The translations under genes and the position numbers were made by a program. Positions 22,772 to 36,569 of a stretch of 64,000 bases of DNA are shown one piece after another. The notes beneath the pieces are model-generated. The model searched no databases. It saw nothing but the letters and a program-made list of their open reading frames with translations, and was not told where the DNA came from. How positions within the stretch are numbered: the first letter of the stretch is position 1; every line of letters begins with the position of its first letter. The DNA is from Stachybotrys elegans (lineage: Eukaryota; Ascomycota; Sordariomycetes; Hypocreales; Stachybotryaceae): positions 124,001-188,000 of the forward strand of contig JAGPNK010000033.1 in the NCBI GenBank assembly GCA_020746835.1, in the 5' to 3' direction.

Positions 22772-24511
22772 CTACACTGGGATGGAGCGCTCATAGTCAA
22801 TGAATTGAGCGATAGGCTCGTACCTCCACCTCTGGAACGTGGCAACACCACCTTCCGGGCAATCAATACCCTCGCCAGCACCGTTGCAAGTTGCATATAT
22901 ACCAACCAAGACACCGATAAACGTGCCGCTCCTGGCGCTGTCGAGGTGGCTAATCAGCTCTGCCGGCGCAGTCCCCAACTCTATCAATTCCCCATCGCCC
23001 AGTGAGGCACCGAGGACGAAGCTCTCCTGGTCGCGGGCCTGGATGTGCAGGCGCACTGACTCTGCCTCGACCCAGTCCGCCGGCAGACGGAACATGGCCT
23101 GCGGAGGGCTGAGGCGACCGTGGGCGCGGAAGCGGATAAAGAGGCCTGCCTCTTCGTTGCAGGGCTGGAGATAAGCCAAGCCAATGTCCACATGATTCTC
23201 CTGTGCTAGGAAGGCCGTGACGCCTGCTTCCTGGCCGACGGCGGTTGCATCGAGGGAGACGTCGACGCTAAAGTTGAAGATGGTCTCCGTCTGGCGCCGG
23301 CTCACGAAGGAGATGCCTCTTTGGCCGGTCAAGGCAATGTCTCCGGTGTAGGCGCCAGTCATATTGGCCCTGCTAGGCACAATCTGGAGCCCACTGTCTG
23401 TGAACTGGAAGTTTTCGTATCGCGGGACACGCCAGTAGACAAAGTGCTTAGGCATTTTCGACGCCGCATCCCAGTCGTATGCATCTGCATCTCCGTTGAA
23501 GTAACCGTCTCCGGGGATATCTCTCGTCTCTTCTGGGAGTGGCCAGACCTCCATCTCACCCTTGACTGAGTCCATGACGGGCCATTCACCCTCATCCCAC
23601 CTCGCTGGCGCCATGACCGACTCTCGGCCCATGGGCATGTTGTCATACGCCACTCCGCTCCTGGAAGCGTGAACAATAATCCACCAGTTTCCATTCTCGT
23701 CGTCAAAGATGTCACCGTGCCCGACGCGCGTGAAATAGGCATCCGTACCACGGTTGGTGAGGATCGGGTTCGCGACATTTGACTCGTAGGGCCCAGTAAT
23801 GCTTTTGGACCGTGCAATCGTCACGGCGTGGTTCTGTGCTGTTCCACCTTCGGCAATCATTAGGTAGTAGTATCCATCCTTCTTGTAGAGATGCGGCCCC
23901 TCCGGCCATACGCCGCCGGTGCCGTTCCAGAGGGGAATAGCCGGCTGGCTGAGTTCCCCAGTGACAAGATCCAGCTCTTGCAGAACGATACCCTGCGTGG
24001 CCACATATGCCTTTCCGTCATCGTCCCAAAATATGTCAGGGTCAATTTTGTTCGGGTGAAAGATCAGCGGGTCGCTCCAAGCCTCGTCACTGAATGGATC
24101 TGCTGCTCGGAAGAGCACGCCGACACTCCCGTCGCCGAGATCCTCTAGCGTTGCGCTGTTGAGAATGTATTCACAGATTACCCAGAACTCATTGTCATGG
24201 TACCGAATGGTCGGCGCCCACATTCCATCTTGCTGAAGAGTCGTGTTCCACGAAACACCAGGCAATTGGCTTTCTCTGTTCCATACACGAGAGATTTGTC
24301 TCCAGTTCTTGAGGTCCTTTGATGCGTAGACAGGCAGTCCGGGAAAGGCGATGAACGTTGATGTCACACAGTAGAAAGTGTCATCGACGCGGATACATGA
24401 CGGGTCGGAGTGCCAACCAGGAAGTACAGGGTTGAAGAATGTCGAATTGGATTGTGCTTGAGCAGCAAGTGCAAAGAGCCCGCCCCAAAAGGCAATATGT
24501 AGAGCCACCAT
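22772..24511 (-). CDS. Secreted GH43 beta-xylosidase / alpha-L-arabinofuranosidase
   Basis: Single-exon gene of 579 aa. A signal peptide of about 20 residues ends at AAQAQ. The mature enzyme begins with FNPVLPGWHSDPSC, in which Asp36 is the expected general base. DPDIFW carries the pKa-modulating Asp (about 157) and PEGPHLY the general acid Glu (about 204). This is the five-bladed beta-propeller of GH43. From about residue 380 on there is a beta-sandwich domain, as in GH43 beta-xylosidases. The likely role is trimming xylose or arabinose from hemicellulose outside the cell. The choice between xylosidase and arabinofuranosidase cannot be made from sequence alone. Confidence 0.93.
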   Translation of the reverse strand: MVALHIAFWGGLFALAAQAQSNSTFFNPVLPGWHSDPSCIRVDDTFYCVTSTFIAFPGLPVYASKDLKNWRQISRVWNRESQLPGVSWNTTLQQDGMWAPTIRYHDNEFWVICEYILNSATLEDLGDGSVGVLFRAADPFSDEAWSDPLIFHPNKIDPDIFWDDDGKAYVATQGIVLQELDLVTGELSQPAIPLWNGTGGVWPEGPHLYKKDGYYYLMIAEGGTAQNHAVTIARSKSITGPYESNVANPILTNRGTDAYFTRVGHGDIFDDENGNWWIIVHASRSGVAYDNMPMGRESVMAPARWDEGEWPVMDSVKGEMEVWPLPEETRDIPGDGYFNGDADAYDWDAASKMPKHFVYWRVPRYENFQFTDSGLQIVPSRANMTGAYTGDIALTGQRGISFVSRRQTETIFNFSVDVSLDATAVGQEAGVTAFLAQENHVDIGLAYLQPCNEEAGLFIRFRAHGRLSPPQAMFRLPADWVEAESVRLHIQARDQESFVLGASLGDGELIELGTAPAELISHLDSARSGTFIGVLVGIYATCNGAGEGIDCPEGGVATFQRWRYEPIAQFIDYERSIPV

Positions 24512-25164
24512 TGTTGCAATCGGGAAATCTGATCAAGGCTTTGATGATGACAACATAGATTTCATCACCCTCTTATGCAAAACCAGCCGCAAGCATTATT
24601 TAGGCAGATTTATCCGGCTAAAGAGTACTCGCCATGTCCTTTTTGTTCCATGATGCGCAGTCGTCAACTTGCCCATGCTCGATCCATGCAGTGCCGGGGC
24701 AGCCAAGAAATATCCGACGGATTCTCCGCAGCGTTCAGACTCTCCAGGTTCCCCGCAAAGATGCGCGCCACTTGAAGGGTGTAAGTCGGGATGAGCTTGT
24801 CCGATATACTACAGGGGTGATCGTGCAGGTGTATCACGGAAGAGTCAAGCAGGGTTGGGAAAGGGTAGCATCAGACGGTTGAGAGAGTGGCGATGAAACA
24901 AGAGCCGAAGTCAAGGTCATACGCATTCTTAATCGGTAGACTCTCGGACCCTACAGCCAAAGAGGCGTGGCATCTGACAAGTAGCTGTATGATCACGTCA
25001 CTGCAATGTCTCTCAAAGAATAATCATGAGGCTAATACACACTCATTGTCGAACTCATTGAACTAGAGCCTGTAAATAAGAACCGTGAAATACAAATCCG
25101 CTTGCCTATCAACAATGATCAAAACAAAACAACCCATCACTGCATACGCCATCAGAATCCCAGC
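24512..25164. other. Intergenic, no gene seen
   Basis: About 650 bases holding the GH43 promoter and the 3' flank of the Rieske oxygenase gene. Confidence 0.5.
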
Positions 25165-26487
25165 CTAGAACCCCTTAATCTCAGTGGCAAGAGGGTCATT
25201 GACACCCGGCAGGTTACCATTCTTCCTGCAGCAGTCGACAGCACTGCAAAAGTTGGAGTCGCTCTGCGTTGCCGTCGCAGTCTTGGGCAAGACCTGCTGT
25301 GCGGGCCAGATCTCCTTGCCGGCCTTCTGCTCCCTCTCGAAGTGCTCCGTCACCGTCTTGCGCACCATGTTCTGGAAGTAGAGGGGGCCCTCCTCGAGGC
25401 TGGGGTGCATCTCGCCGTTGACGAAGACGCCGGCGCTCAGGTTCTTCTGCGCATTGAGGCAGAGGAACTTGTCCTCGGACATGATGCGCTTGTACATCTG
25501 GTTGATGACGTCAAAGTCCTCGTCGCTGGAGCTCTTGTTGCGGTAGACCTCGTAACGCATGATGGACTCGGTAGGGCCCTTGGGGATGAAGCGCTGGATG
25601 AAGAAGAAGTGAGGGCTGGAGGAAGGTGTTAGTGTGAGTGCGCTTTGGGGAGGGGAAGAGCTGGAGACTTGCGTGACGTTCATGGATGCATTGGGGCAGA
25701 AGTAGGTGGCAGCGACACGGAAGCCCTTCTCAATCTGGTCGGGTCGGGGGTTGCCAAAGTGCAGGATCTGCGCACCCTTGGTCTTGACATAGTACGAGTT
25801 GAGATCGGCGATGGACGCAATGTCAGGGTGAGCGACCTTGCAGTGGTAGCACTCGTTGTAGTTGTCGGCCAGGATCTTCCAGTTGTACTCGCCCTCCTGC
25901 TCCCACACGTGGTCGAAGCTATAGTCATCGAAGTTGTAGTGCTCGAAGCGCGGCTGCTCATCGACGCCCTCAAAGTCCTGACCCCAGGGAACCTCGGGCT
26001 TCTCGCCAGCATCCAAGTTGACATAGATGAAGCCGTTCTTGTCAATGTGAACATGGATGGGGAAGAGGTTGTTCTGGGACTTGTCAAAGCCAGGCAGGTC
26101 TTGGTAGCCGGGGGCCTTGGCGAGGTTGCCGTTGAGGCCGTATGACCATCCGTGATACTTGCAAGAGAAGATGAGGCTGTTGCCCTCTTCCTTGGTCACG
26201 ACGGGGAAGGCTCGGTGCCTGCAGATGTTGTGGAAGGCATGGATCTCGCCCTTGTTGTCTCGCACGACGACGAATTGGTATCCAGCAACATCACATCGGA
26301 TCCAGTCGCCCGTGTTGGGAATTCTGGCCTTGTGGGTAGTGAGGAGCCACCTCTTGGAGAAGATGGCGCGGCGCTCTAGCTGGTATAGGTCTTGGGAGGT
26401 GTACCATGAAGAGGGAAGTGCTCGGACAGAGGACTTCTCGTCTGGGGTAGATGACCCTAGGCCAAGATAGCTTCTGAGGAACGCCAT
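25165..26487 (-). CDS. Rieske oxygenase, choline / glycine-betaine monooxygenase type
   Basis: Rieske non-haem iron oxygenase alpha subunit of about 421 aa. The [2Fe-2S] ligands are Cys89-x-His91 and Cys109-x2-His112 (CRH, CKYH). The mononuclear iron site is in ADNYNECYHCKVAHPD, with His215 and His220. These features match choline monooxygenase and the bacterial glycine-betaine monooxygenase GbcA. A 57-bp intron (25616-25672) has a GC donor (GCAAGT), a CTAAC branch and a CAG acceptor; splicing gives NVTPHFFF. No GT donor keeps the frame. The ATG at 26487 is chosen over a GTG at 26502. It faces a sarcosine-oxidase-like gene, and a dimethylglycine-dehydrogenase-like gene lies nearby, so demethylation of glycine betaine is the favoured role. 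A reductase partner is not in the window. Carnitine or another quaternary amine remains possible. Confidence 0.9.
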   Translation of the reverse strand: MAFLRSYLGLGSSTPDEKSSVRALPSSWYTSQDLYQLERRAIFSKRWLLTTHKARIPNTGDWIRCDVAGYQFVVVRDNKGEIHAFHNICRHRAFPVVTKEEGNSLIFSCKYHGWSYGLNGNLAKAPGYQDLPGFDKSQNNLFPIHVHIDKNGFIYVNLDAGEKPEVPWGQDFEGVDEQPRFEHYNFDDYSFDHVWEQEGEYNWKILADNYNECYHCKVAHPDIASIADLNSYYVKTKGAQILHFGNPRPDQIEKGFRVAATYFCPNASMNVTQVSSSSPPQSALTLTPSSSPHFFFIQRFIPKGPTESIMRYEVYRNKSSSDEDFDVINQMYKRIMSEDKFLCLNAQKNLSAGVFVNGEMHPSLEEGPLYFQNMVRKTVTEHFEREQKAGKEIWPAQQVLPKTATATQSDSNFCSAVDCCRKNGNLPGVNDPLATEIKGF

Positions 26488-26619
26488 TGGGGTGCAAGCC
26501 ACAAATGATAAGGTTAAAAAATAGTAGATGGGAATCTGATAGAGGTGTAAGAGATGTAGATGCGAATTGTTCTACCAATCTTCCTTTCTGTCATCTGGGG
26601 GGCAGAGGCAAGCTCTGTC

Positions 26620-26625
26620 TATATA
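26620..26625 (-). promoter_or_regulatory. TATA-like box for the Rieske gene
   Basis: TATATA, 133 bp upstream of the ATG at 26487. Confidence 0.35.
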
Positions 26626-26626
26626 C

Positions 26627-26755
26627 CACGGACCGGACGGCAAGGGCGTCAGCTAGCCCAGCACCAGCAAGTCAATTACCTATCTCTCCTCCCTCTATTA
26701 CTCGTGGACGTATCACTGCCGGTCCGTGAACAGCCCAAAGGGCCCGTCAGCTAGC
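26627..26755. promoter_or_regulatory. Putative Zn2Cys6 binding-site pair with repeated 11-mer
   Basis: CACGGACCGG at 26627-26636 reappears as its exact reverse complement CCGGTCCGTG at 26719-26728. Each contains CGG-N-CCG, the kind of half-site arrangement bound by Zn2Cys6 dimers. The word CGTCAGCTAGC follows each at a similar distance, at 26647-26657 and 26745-26755, in direct orientation. The regulator gene at 29207 is an obvious candidate to bind here, but that is inference. Confidence 0.45.
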
Positions 26756-27377
26756 TCTGGTGTTGCCCAAGGACGGACTTCTCCGATCACCTGACCGGCA
26801 TTCGAGTCCGGGCTTATCGAGGCGCCACGGCGAGCCGCCAACAGTCAACAAAGGGGTGAGGGGAAAGGAGGGGCCATTCACCATTCAGGGGGGGCGATGA
26901 ATTGCCATGTTCGTCTGCTGATCTATCTCTGCCGTGACCCTAACCCTCGTGGTGCGTTCGAAAGCTGTGAACCCTTCCCGCATGAGACCGGCTTGTCCGC
27001 CGCCCGGCATGACGTGGCCCGTCCGATGCGAGGCTATCTGGATGCGTTTGCCTTATCGAGGAATCGAAAGATTGTCCGGCACAGAGTAGCGACCCACCGG
27101 CTGGCGTGCAAGGTTCATGGGACGGGCGGCCTAGAATCGTGTAGAACCGGCCGATTTGCGGAGGGCTCGTGGAGCGGCCAGGTCAAGAAAGAGAATGGTT
27201 TCCCCGCGTCGGTTCTAAAAACAATTGTGTTGCATTGTCCCGTTTGGTCATGCAACCTTTGCCCAATCTGCTGCTGCATTGAGAAAACGGACGTCTGGTT
27301 TTGGGTATCAATTACGGGAAGCATCTCGCCCTTTCAGTCTCGATAAGCAACCGCCCATCACTTCCCTTTCCGCCACA

Positions 27378-28798
27378 ATGTCGTCCTATCTCATCGTTGG
27401 CGCGGGCGTTTTTGGCGTATCAACTGCCTATCATTTAATCCGCAAGTATCCCAACGCCAATGTCACCTTGGTTGATAGGGACGCCTACGACGCTACCTCG
27501 CGCGTCGCTGCGTCTTGGGACTGGAACAAGGTGGTCCGCGCCGACTACGACGACTTTGTCTACTGCAAGCTGGCATTGGAGGCCCAGGACATCTTTGTCA
27601 ATGATCCACTGTGGGCGCCCTACTTCAAGCAGACGGGCGTGTACTGGATCTGCCGCAGCGACTATGCGCAGAACGTCGTCAATCATCACCGCCGTCTAGG
27701 ACGCACGGATGATATCATCACGCTCCCTATTTCCGAGGCCAGGAAGCTGTATGGCGGAATCTTTGAGGACGCCGACTACAGCGGTGCCAAGGAAGTCCTG
27801 GTCAATAAGGGCAGCGGCTACGCGCTCGCCGGAGACGCGCTCCGAGCCGTCACAAAGGAGATTCTGCACTTGGGCGTCAAGTATGTGACTGCAGAGGTTG
27901 CATCCTTGGAGATTGATGCGCAGAATACTTGCCGCGGCATCAGGACCGTCTCGGGCGACGTCCTGAGAGCCGATCATGTGCTTCTCTGCACGGGAGCATA
28001 TACACCCAAACTTCTCGAGTTGAGCGCTGCTCAGAGCGGACGCAGCAATCTCCGATCAGAAGACAGAATCCTGGCAGCCGGCATAACAACAGGACTGGCT
28101 CAGCTGGACGAGGAGGAATACAAAAAGTACGCCGACATGCCCGTTGGCTTCCAGGGATACCTGGCAGAGCACGGTAAGCTACCTGGCAATATCTTGGCTG
28201 CGCACGTCTCACTGGAACCGTGAACAGGTAAGCCGTTTATTGGCAGCCTACCACCAACAAAGGACAGGGAGCTCAAATGGTGGGGATCCAAAATCTTCTC
28301 CAATGTTAGAGAGATCCTGCCGGGTCGCTTCGTCTCGGCGCCTCCCGCAGGACCCGACTACCAGCAGTGGAACGTATCGCGGCGCATGAAGCAGGACATT
28401 ATTGAGCAGAAGGATCTGTGGTTCGGCAGCAAGAGCAAGCACTGGAACATGACGACGCACCGCATCTGCTGGTAAGTACTTGCGACTCAATTGCTCAGGC
28501 GTTTTGTACTAAGACACTGTCCAACAGGGACGCCTTCACGTCGACATCAGACTTCATCATTTCCCCTCATCCCGCGGCCAAGGGGCTTTATTTAGCCACG
28601 TGCGGCTCTTTCCACGGGTTTAAATTCTTCCCCGTGATTGGGAAATACGTCATCGATATGCTTGAGGGGTCCCTGTCCCCCGAGCTCGAGGCGAGATGGA
28701 GGTGGGATCGTGAGCGCCCGGATGCGCTGACGGCTGGTAACCCGGAGTACCCGAACGCGGAGATGAACGATTTGCTAGATACGGTTGCGAAATTGTAG
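27378..28798 (+). CDS. FAD-dependent amine oxidase, sarcosine oxidase-like, peroxisomal
   Basis: Flavoprotein of the DAO / monomeric sarcosine oxidase / fructosyl-amine oxidase family, about 436 aa. Exons are 27378-28173, 28228-28471 and 28528-28798. The FAD-binding motif GAGVFG is at residues 8-13. HRICWDA places a Cys (about 346) where these enzymes bind FAD covalently, and GSFHGFKFFPVIGKY is the conserved C-terminal flavin region. The chain ends in AKL, a PTS1-type peroxisomal signal, which suits an oxidase releasing hydrogen peroxide. It would convert sarcosine to glycine, formaldehyde and peroxide. A fructosyl amino acid or pipecolate substrate is the main alternative. It is divergent from the Rieske oxygenase across 890 bp. 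Confidence 0.9.
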
Positions 28799-29206
28799 AC
28801 GGACTGGGTTTCTGGTTGGCGGGTGGGCATCATGATGATGAGACGACGACTTATACGGAAGCTTCTTGTGCATATCCGGAGTATAACGTCCTGATATTCT
28901 CCTCCCTCCCGTTGGTGCCTTGCTTTTCCTTCCATCCTGTTATAGGAAATAATTAACCGCGCGACATTCGCCCTCCTCCATTCCATCCCCACTGCACACG
29001 CCAACCGCTCGCCCCAAGAATGCAATCAATGACTAGCTGTGACTTGCGTGGGCCACGCGCCGCTCCTTGCGGGGTCGTTATCGGATCCTCGCATTTAGGT
29101 ACATTACTAGCTCTCTGTGTGCTGCTCTGCTATGCTGTGCTGTGCCCCGTCCTGTCCTCCCCTCTGGCAGATCGCAGACGAGGAGTCCGACGTACGTCCC
29201 ACCACC
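28799..29206. other. Intergenic, regulator promoter
   Basis: About 400 bases between the flavin oxidase and the Zn2Cys6 regulator. No gene seen. The regulator's 5' end could lie slightly upstream of 29207. Confidence 0.45.
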
Positions 29207-31576
29207 ATGACGCCTCCGCAAGGGAGACGGCGATCATGGAATGCCTGCCTCAATTGCAGGTTTGAATGCATTCGTCTGCTGCGCCTCCCGTCCAGACTGA
29301 CCTGATGCGCCCGCAGGCGGAAGAAGACGCGATGTCCCGGAGAGCGGCCTGCGTGCTCGAGCTGCGTCCGCTTGAGCCAGGCATGCACCTATCCAGCAAC
29401 ACGGGGTTCGCAGCCCGGACCGTCTGTGAGTTCCAAGGATGCCGGCTGTGGCATTCCGCACGCTGACCGGCACCGATACAGGATGAGAGGCTGCAGAACC
29501 TCGAAGACAAGCTGGACCTTTTGCTCAGCGGAGGCGCCTTGTAATGCCGCATCTGATCAACATGAGCGAGCCATGACGCGCTGACCCTTTTCTCCCAGGT
29601 CCAGCCACGCCTCGCGACATTCGCACTCACAGAGCACCGATGACCACCACACGGGCGCCTCGGACAAATCCTACTCCCTCACCCCGCCTCCCAACAAGCA
29701 GGGCTTCCCGTGCAGCAATCCCTTCACGCCCGAGGGATCCGACCTGAGGCCGAGCAATGCTGACATGTCGCTGGGCATCAATCTCTACTTCAAGCACTGT
29801 CACCGCCAGCCAATCTGGTGCTTTGAGCGAGGGGAAGTGAGCGACTACGGCGCCATCCCGGACGAGCTAGCTTTCAGCATTCTAGCGCTGACCTCTCGGT
29901 TCGCTGAGAACCGGGACCACCTGCAGCTCTATGGGAGCAGTGCCAAGACGCTCGTCATGCTCCGTATTGCTAATGGCACCGTGGGTCTAACGACTATTGA
30001 GAGTCTCTGCTTGCTTTCATACTCGTACTTTATCGGTAACGTGAAACGGCATGACAATGGCAACATAGTTGACTAACTTGCTTACCAGATGGCAATGTTC
30101 ACCTTGGTCAATTTCACCTTGGTCTATCATTTCAGCTATGTCGTTCTGCTATGCTGGACACCCGGTCCGCATATGAGCTCGACGACCCCATCACGGAGCG
30201 CAAAAAGCGACTATTCTGGAGCCTCCAGCTGCTTGAGCAATATTACGGCAGGCAGGATGGCCTGCTCAGCGTCCCCACTGATATCTGGCGCCCTGCCTAT
30301 TCTTCGGCTGGAGGGCTAGAGATGGAACTCGACTCCAAAGCACCGCCGCCTCCTACGGACAAGCTCGGGACAACAAATCCCAATGAGCCTGGCATCTGGA
30401 ACACAAGCGTGCATCTCGGCTGGGTCTGGAGCCAAGTCAGGAGATATGTCTTTGACTGCTCTCAAAACATCTGGAAAGAACCCTGGCGGCACGACTCCAT
30501 GTACGCCAAAGTCCACTCCGACTTTATGGAAACCGAGAACAGAATCCCCATGTGCCACCGGTACGACACGGTCAAGTTCTATGAGCGCAAGAGGGGCGAG
30601 CTGAACATGGACCGCGAGTATTGGGCAACGTGGCTCAAGGAGCAATTCACCTATCACGCCATCCCCACGGTCCTCAACCACCCGTTTCTCTACATCATCG
30701 GCGCCCAGCACAACCCGAACCTCGGTATCCCCAATACCTTCTGGCGCAGGTCGTCTGAACAGGCCTTGCTACATGCTACTTGGATTGTGCGGATGATCGA
30801 CATGGTGGTGGCGAAGCAGGTGCAGCTCGCCGACCCATTCTTTGGACATGCAGCAGCCATTGCCGCCACTGTACACCTCTACTATTGCTGCGCTGCAGCC
30901 GTTCGGTTAAAGCACAAGTCGAATACCGACTTTGCCAAGTGCCGCAGATTTCTCAAGAGCTTCATCCCCTTTTCCCCTGCATGCGAGATGCTGGTAAGCG
31001 AGGCCCTTTTGTCCTTTTGCAGAGACATGACTGACAGCGTGATAGGACCGCAATCTCGATGCTCTCACACGCATTGCGGCAGGCTCTGATAGCATGGATG
31101 TCGAGGACTGGATGCCATGCAAGATATATCTTAGCGTGCCTCTTATGTGGGAAATACTGCATTTCAACTCCACAGCCGATGCCACAGAGCTTGCTACTGC
31201 GGGCTTGATCGACAGTGGCCTTATGCCAATGTTGCCTATCGACAGCACAGACGCAAACTCTACCCTCGAGATTATTGTGGCAACATCCCCAGAGATCTCC
31301 ATCAACACAGCCGATGGCGGACAGGAGTCACCAACTGTTCCTTTCAAGGGACCAGCCAATCAAACCAACAGCAATTCTTCCCGGGAAAATGTCTTCAACC
31401 CCGACACCCCCACCATGGAAGGGATTGACAGTCTCACTTACAACACTACTCCGTGGCTATACGCCGACTCATCACAGCTGGCATATGCTGGAGACACGGG
31501 GCCTATAACGTCAGAGCCAAGTAATGCATGGTGGGAGGGGGGGAGCTTTAATAGTCTCCGCTTTAATATCTTTTAG
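29207..31576 (+). CDS. Zn2Cys6 transcription factor, likely regulator of the amine cluster
   Basis: Predicted regulator of about 697 aa in six exons with introns 29260-29316, 29426-29481, 29541-29598, 30036-30088 and 30994-31045, all 52-58 bp. The first splice completes the zinc cluster CLNCRRKKTRC...CSSC...C (Cys14/17/24/31/34/41). A leucine-rich coiled coil follows at about residues 56-70 (DERLQNLEDKLDLLL), as in dimeric GAL4-type factors. The middle region is a fungal_trans-type domain, with ERKKRLFWSLQLLEQYYGR near its conserved signature. The C-terminal part is polar and Ser/Thr/Asn-rich. It sits between the sarcosine-oxidase-like and dimethylglycine-dehydrogenase-like genes, all on the plus strand, which suggests a pathway-specific activator. 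The target sites are unproven. Confidence 0.87.
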
Positions 31577-34822
<3,246 letters not shown>

Positions 34823-34921
34823 TTTGGCGTTTATGCATAATGTAGCTATTTTTCACGAAATTAATGCCCTGACAAACACCAATTTTCATGCTCTGTTAAA
34901 GAAATACCCACTGTGCTTCTT

Positions 34922-35416
34922 TCATGTTGTTGTGACAGTAATACTCCCTGCTTCAAAGTCTCCCAGGAAAACATCCGGACTGGTCGGAATGTTTTCCAGT
35001 GATGAGGAGCTCACCTCATCCTTTGTTTTCTCCCAGACCGCCTGCCATTTACCCGAAATCCCAACCGTCACCTTTTCTGTAAGCTTTTCCATGGGAATGA
35101 ATGGCTCCTTCAGCTCGATATCATTGCTTTCGCTCTCTCCCGGACGTAGCGTCACCAGTTGTTCCAGGTTGGGCGGCCATATACGTCGCAGCATAATGGT
35201 TTGAAGCTCTAGAGGCTTATCGGTATCCTCGGGCGTTATGGTGAGCAAGCCGAGAGGCCCAGCCAGAGAGTCGAGCGGAGAGCCGTATGTGAGGATCGTT
35301 ATGGGGAAGTCGTTTTTATTGGTGACAGTGGCCCGTACCACCAGCGGCGATGTAGAAGGTTGAGACAGGGAAACATGCAAGCCTCCAATCGGGCTTGTGA
35401 CTTCTGGGCTCGCCAT
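34922..35416 (-). CDS. Small protein resembling the deuterolysin pro-region
   Basis: Single exon, 164 aa, start at the ATG ending at 35416, no signal peptide or membrane segment. It reads as a beta-rich domain: VTNKNDFPITIL, TYGSPLD, a proline-containing middle, then VTLRPGESESNDIEL. The same order of elements occurs in the N-terminal pro-part of the M35 peptidase encoded divergently 1.15 kb away (ITNTGASNLRLL, TGSILG, then SESVEVTIDI). Proteins like this one are widespread and uncharacterised in Pezizomycotina. A peptidase-inhibitor or chaperone-like role is only an inference from that likeness. Confidence 0.75.
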   Translation of the reverse strand: MASPEVTSPIGGLHVSLSQPSTSPLVVRATVTNKNDFPITILTYGSPLDSLAGPLGLLTITPEDTDKPLELQTIMLRRIWPPNLEQLVTLRPGESESNDIELKEPFIPMEKLTEKVTVGISGKWQAVWEKTKDEVSSSSLENIPTSPDVFLGDFEAGSITVTTT

Positions 35417-36569
35417 GGATAACGTTATCGAGCCGGCTTAGTCGGCTGGTACAATGACGACAGGGGTGAATCGAACAAGCAGAGGCTGATTCCAAGGATA
35501 ATAGAAAGCAAGAATGCGACACGGGGCCTTGATGCGGCGGGGAAGATGCTCATGGGCAACTGACAAGAAGCGAATGAGTCCCTCTCGTGACGGTGATCAT
35601 AAGGTCCCCCGATGAACGCTACAATCCCAGCTCGTCGTCAAGTGCTTGGGCGGGTGCCGTTCGGAGTCTCCGTCCCAGGGCGTGGCAGAAACGGATATCG
35701 AGTCCTTGCAGAAGCAAGTGCAGCGACAAAGCAAGTTGGAGCAGGAGACCAATTTATCGCTCAATGATCGGACAAGATCGGCGCCAAGTTACAGGGGCGG
35801 AATAGCGGCACCCAAGTTGTTTCCAAGCCGGTTGCCTGTTTTGTCCAAGTCGAATCATCTGATCCATACCGGGCATAATTCAGAAACTGTTCTATTGAAC
35901 AAAACTCACAATAGCCTTACATGGACGATCTATTCCAGTCCAAAGGTTGCATAAGCGGCTGGGGAAGGGATGGGCGTTTTCGCTACTCGGGAAATGCTTC
36001 GGCTATTCCCCGAACTAGACTGTTCATTTATAGGCGCAGTCGACGAGTGATGGACAGACAGTTCGAAAAGGAAGGTGAGCTGTGTCAACGTTGAATCCTG
36101 CCCACTCCAACCTCGGTCTATCAGCTCGATAGGGAATGTGAAGCATGAGCTGATCCTGCAACCAAAAATATGACAAGGGGATCCCTGCAATCCTGAAATG
36201 CGCGAGCTATGCCGAACCCCAGACGGCAATCAACTTGATGCCCAGCGGAGATGCCTGCATTGTTTTCAGGAACGTGGATGCCGATCTTCGAGTCGTGGGC
36301 AGGTAGCCTCTCACTCTAACCTTGTAAAATGGAATACCCTTACTGATGATGCAGATCATTTTAGACGGCCCGATGAACCATGGTCTACAGAGTGGTCATC
36401 CTCTATTCATGGCAGGGGCCCAACCTTGCCGGACTTACATGCAACGTTTCGACAGGATACTAGGATGTTATTTGTAAGTTGAAGAGGATTCAAGTGTTGC
36501 TATAAAGAGCCGAGTCTTCCACCTTTGCTCGGGACTCATGTAGACATCGTGTTTGCCACTGATTTCAAG
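35417..36569. other. Divergent intergenic region with a possible coding relic
   Basis: About 1.15 kb between the pro-region-like gene and the deuterolysin gene. A plus-strand frame around 35680-35790 encodes a heptad-like stretch (DIESLQKQVQRQSKLEQET) but lacks an ATG and is short, so it may be a gene relic or chance. A TATA-like box at 36501 serves the deuterolysin gene. Confidence 0.4.
36501..36507 (+). promoter_or_regulatory. TATA-like box for the deuterolysin gene
   Basis: TATAAAG, 69 bp upstream of the ATG at 36570. Confidence 0.5.

Larger units (their letters stand above)
26488..27377. other. Divergent promoter of the amine-catabolism genes
   Basis: About 890 bases between the Rieske gene and the sarcosine-oxidase-like gene. 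It holds a TATA-like box, a pair of inverted CGGACCG sites and a repeated 11-mer, all near the Rieske side. Further CCGG-containing words occur toward 27100-27150. No gene seen. Confidence 0.6.

Noticed and set aside
25645..26145. Val/Leu-rich plus-strand frame antisense to the Rieske gene
   Set aside because: A shadow of the well-supported minus-strand gene with strong third-position bias.
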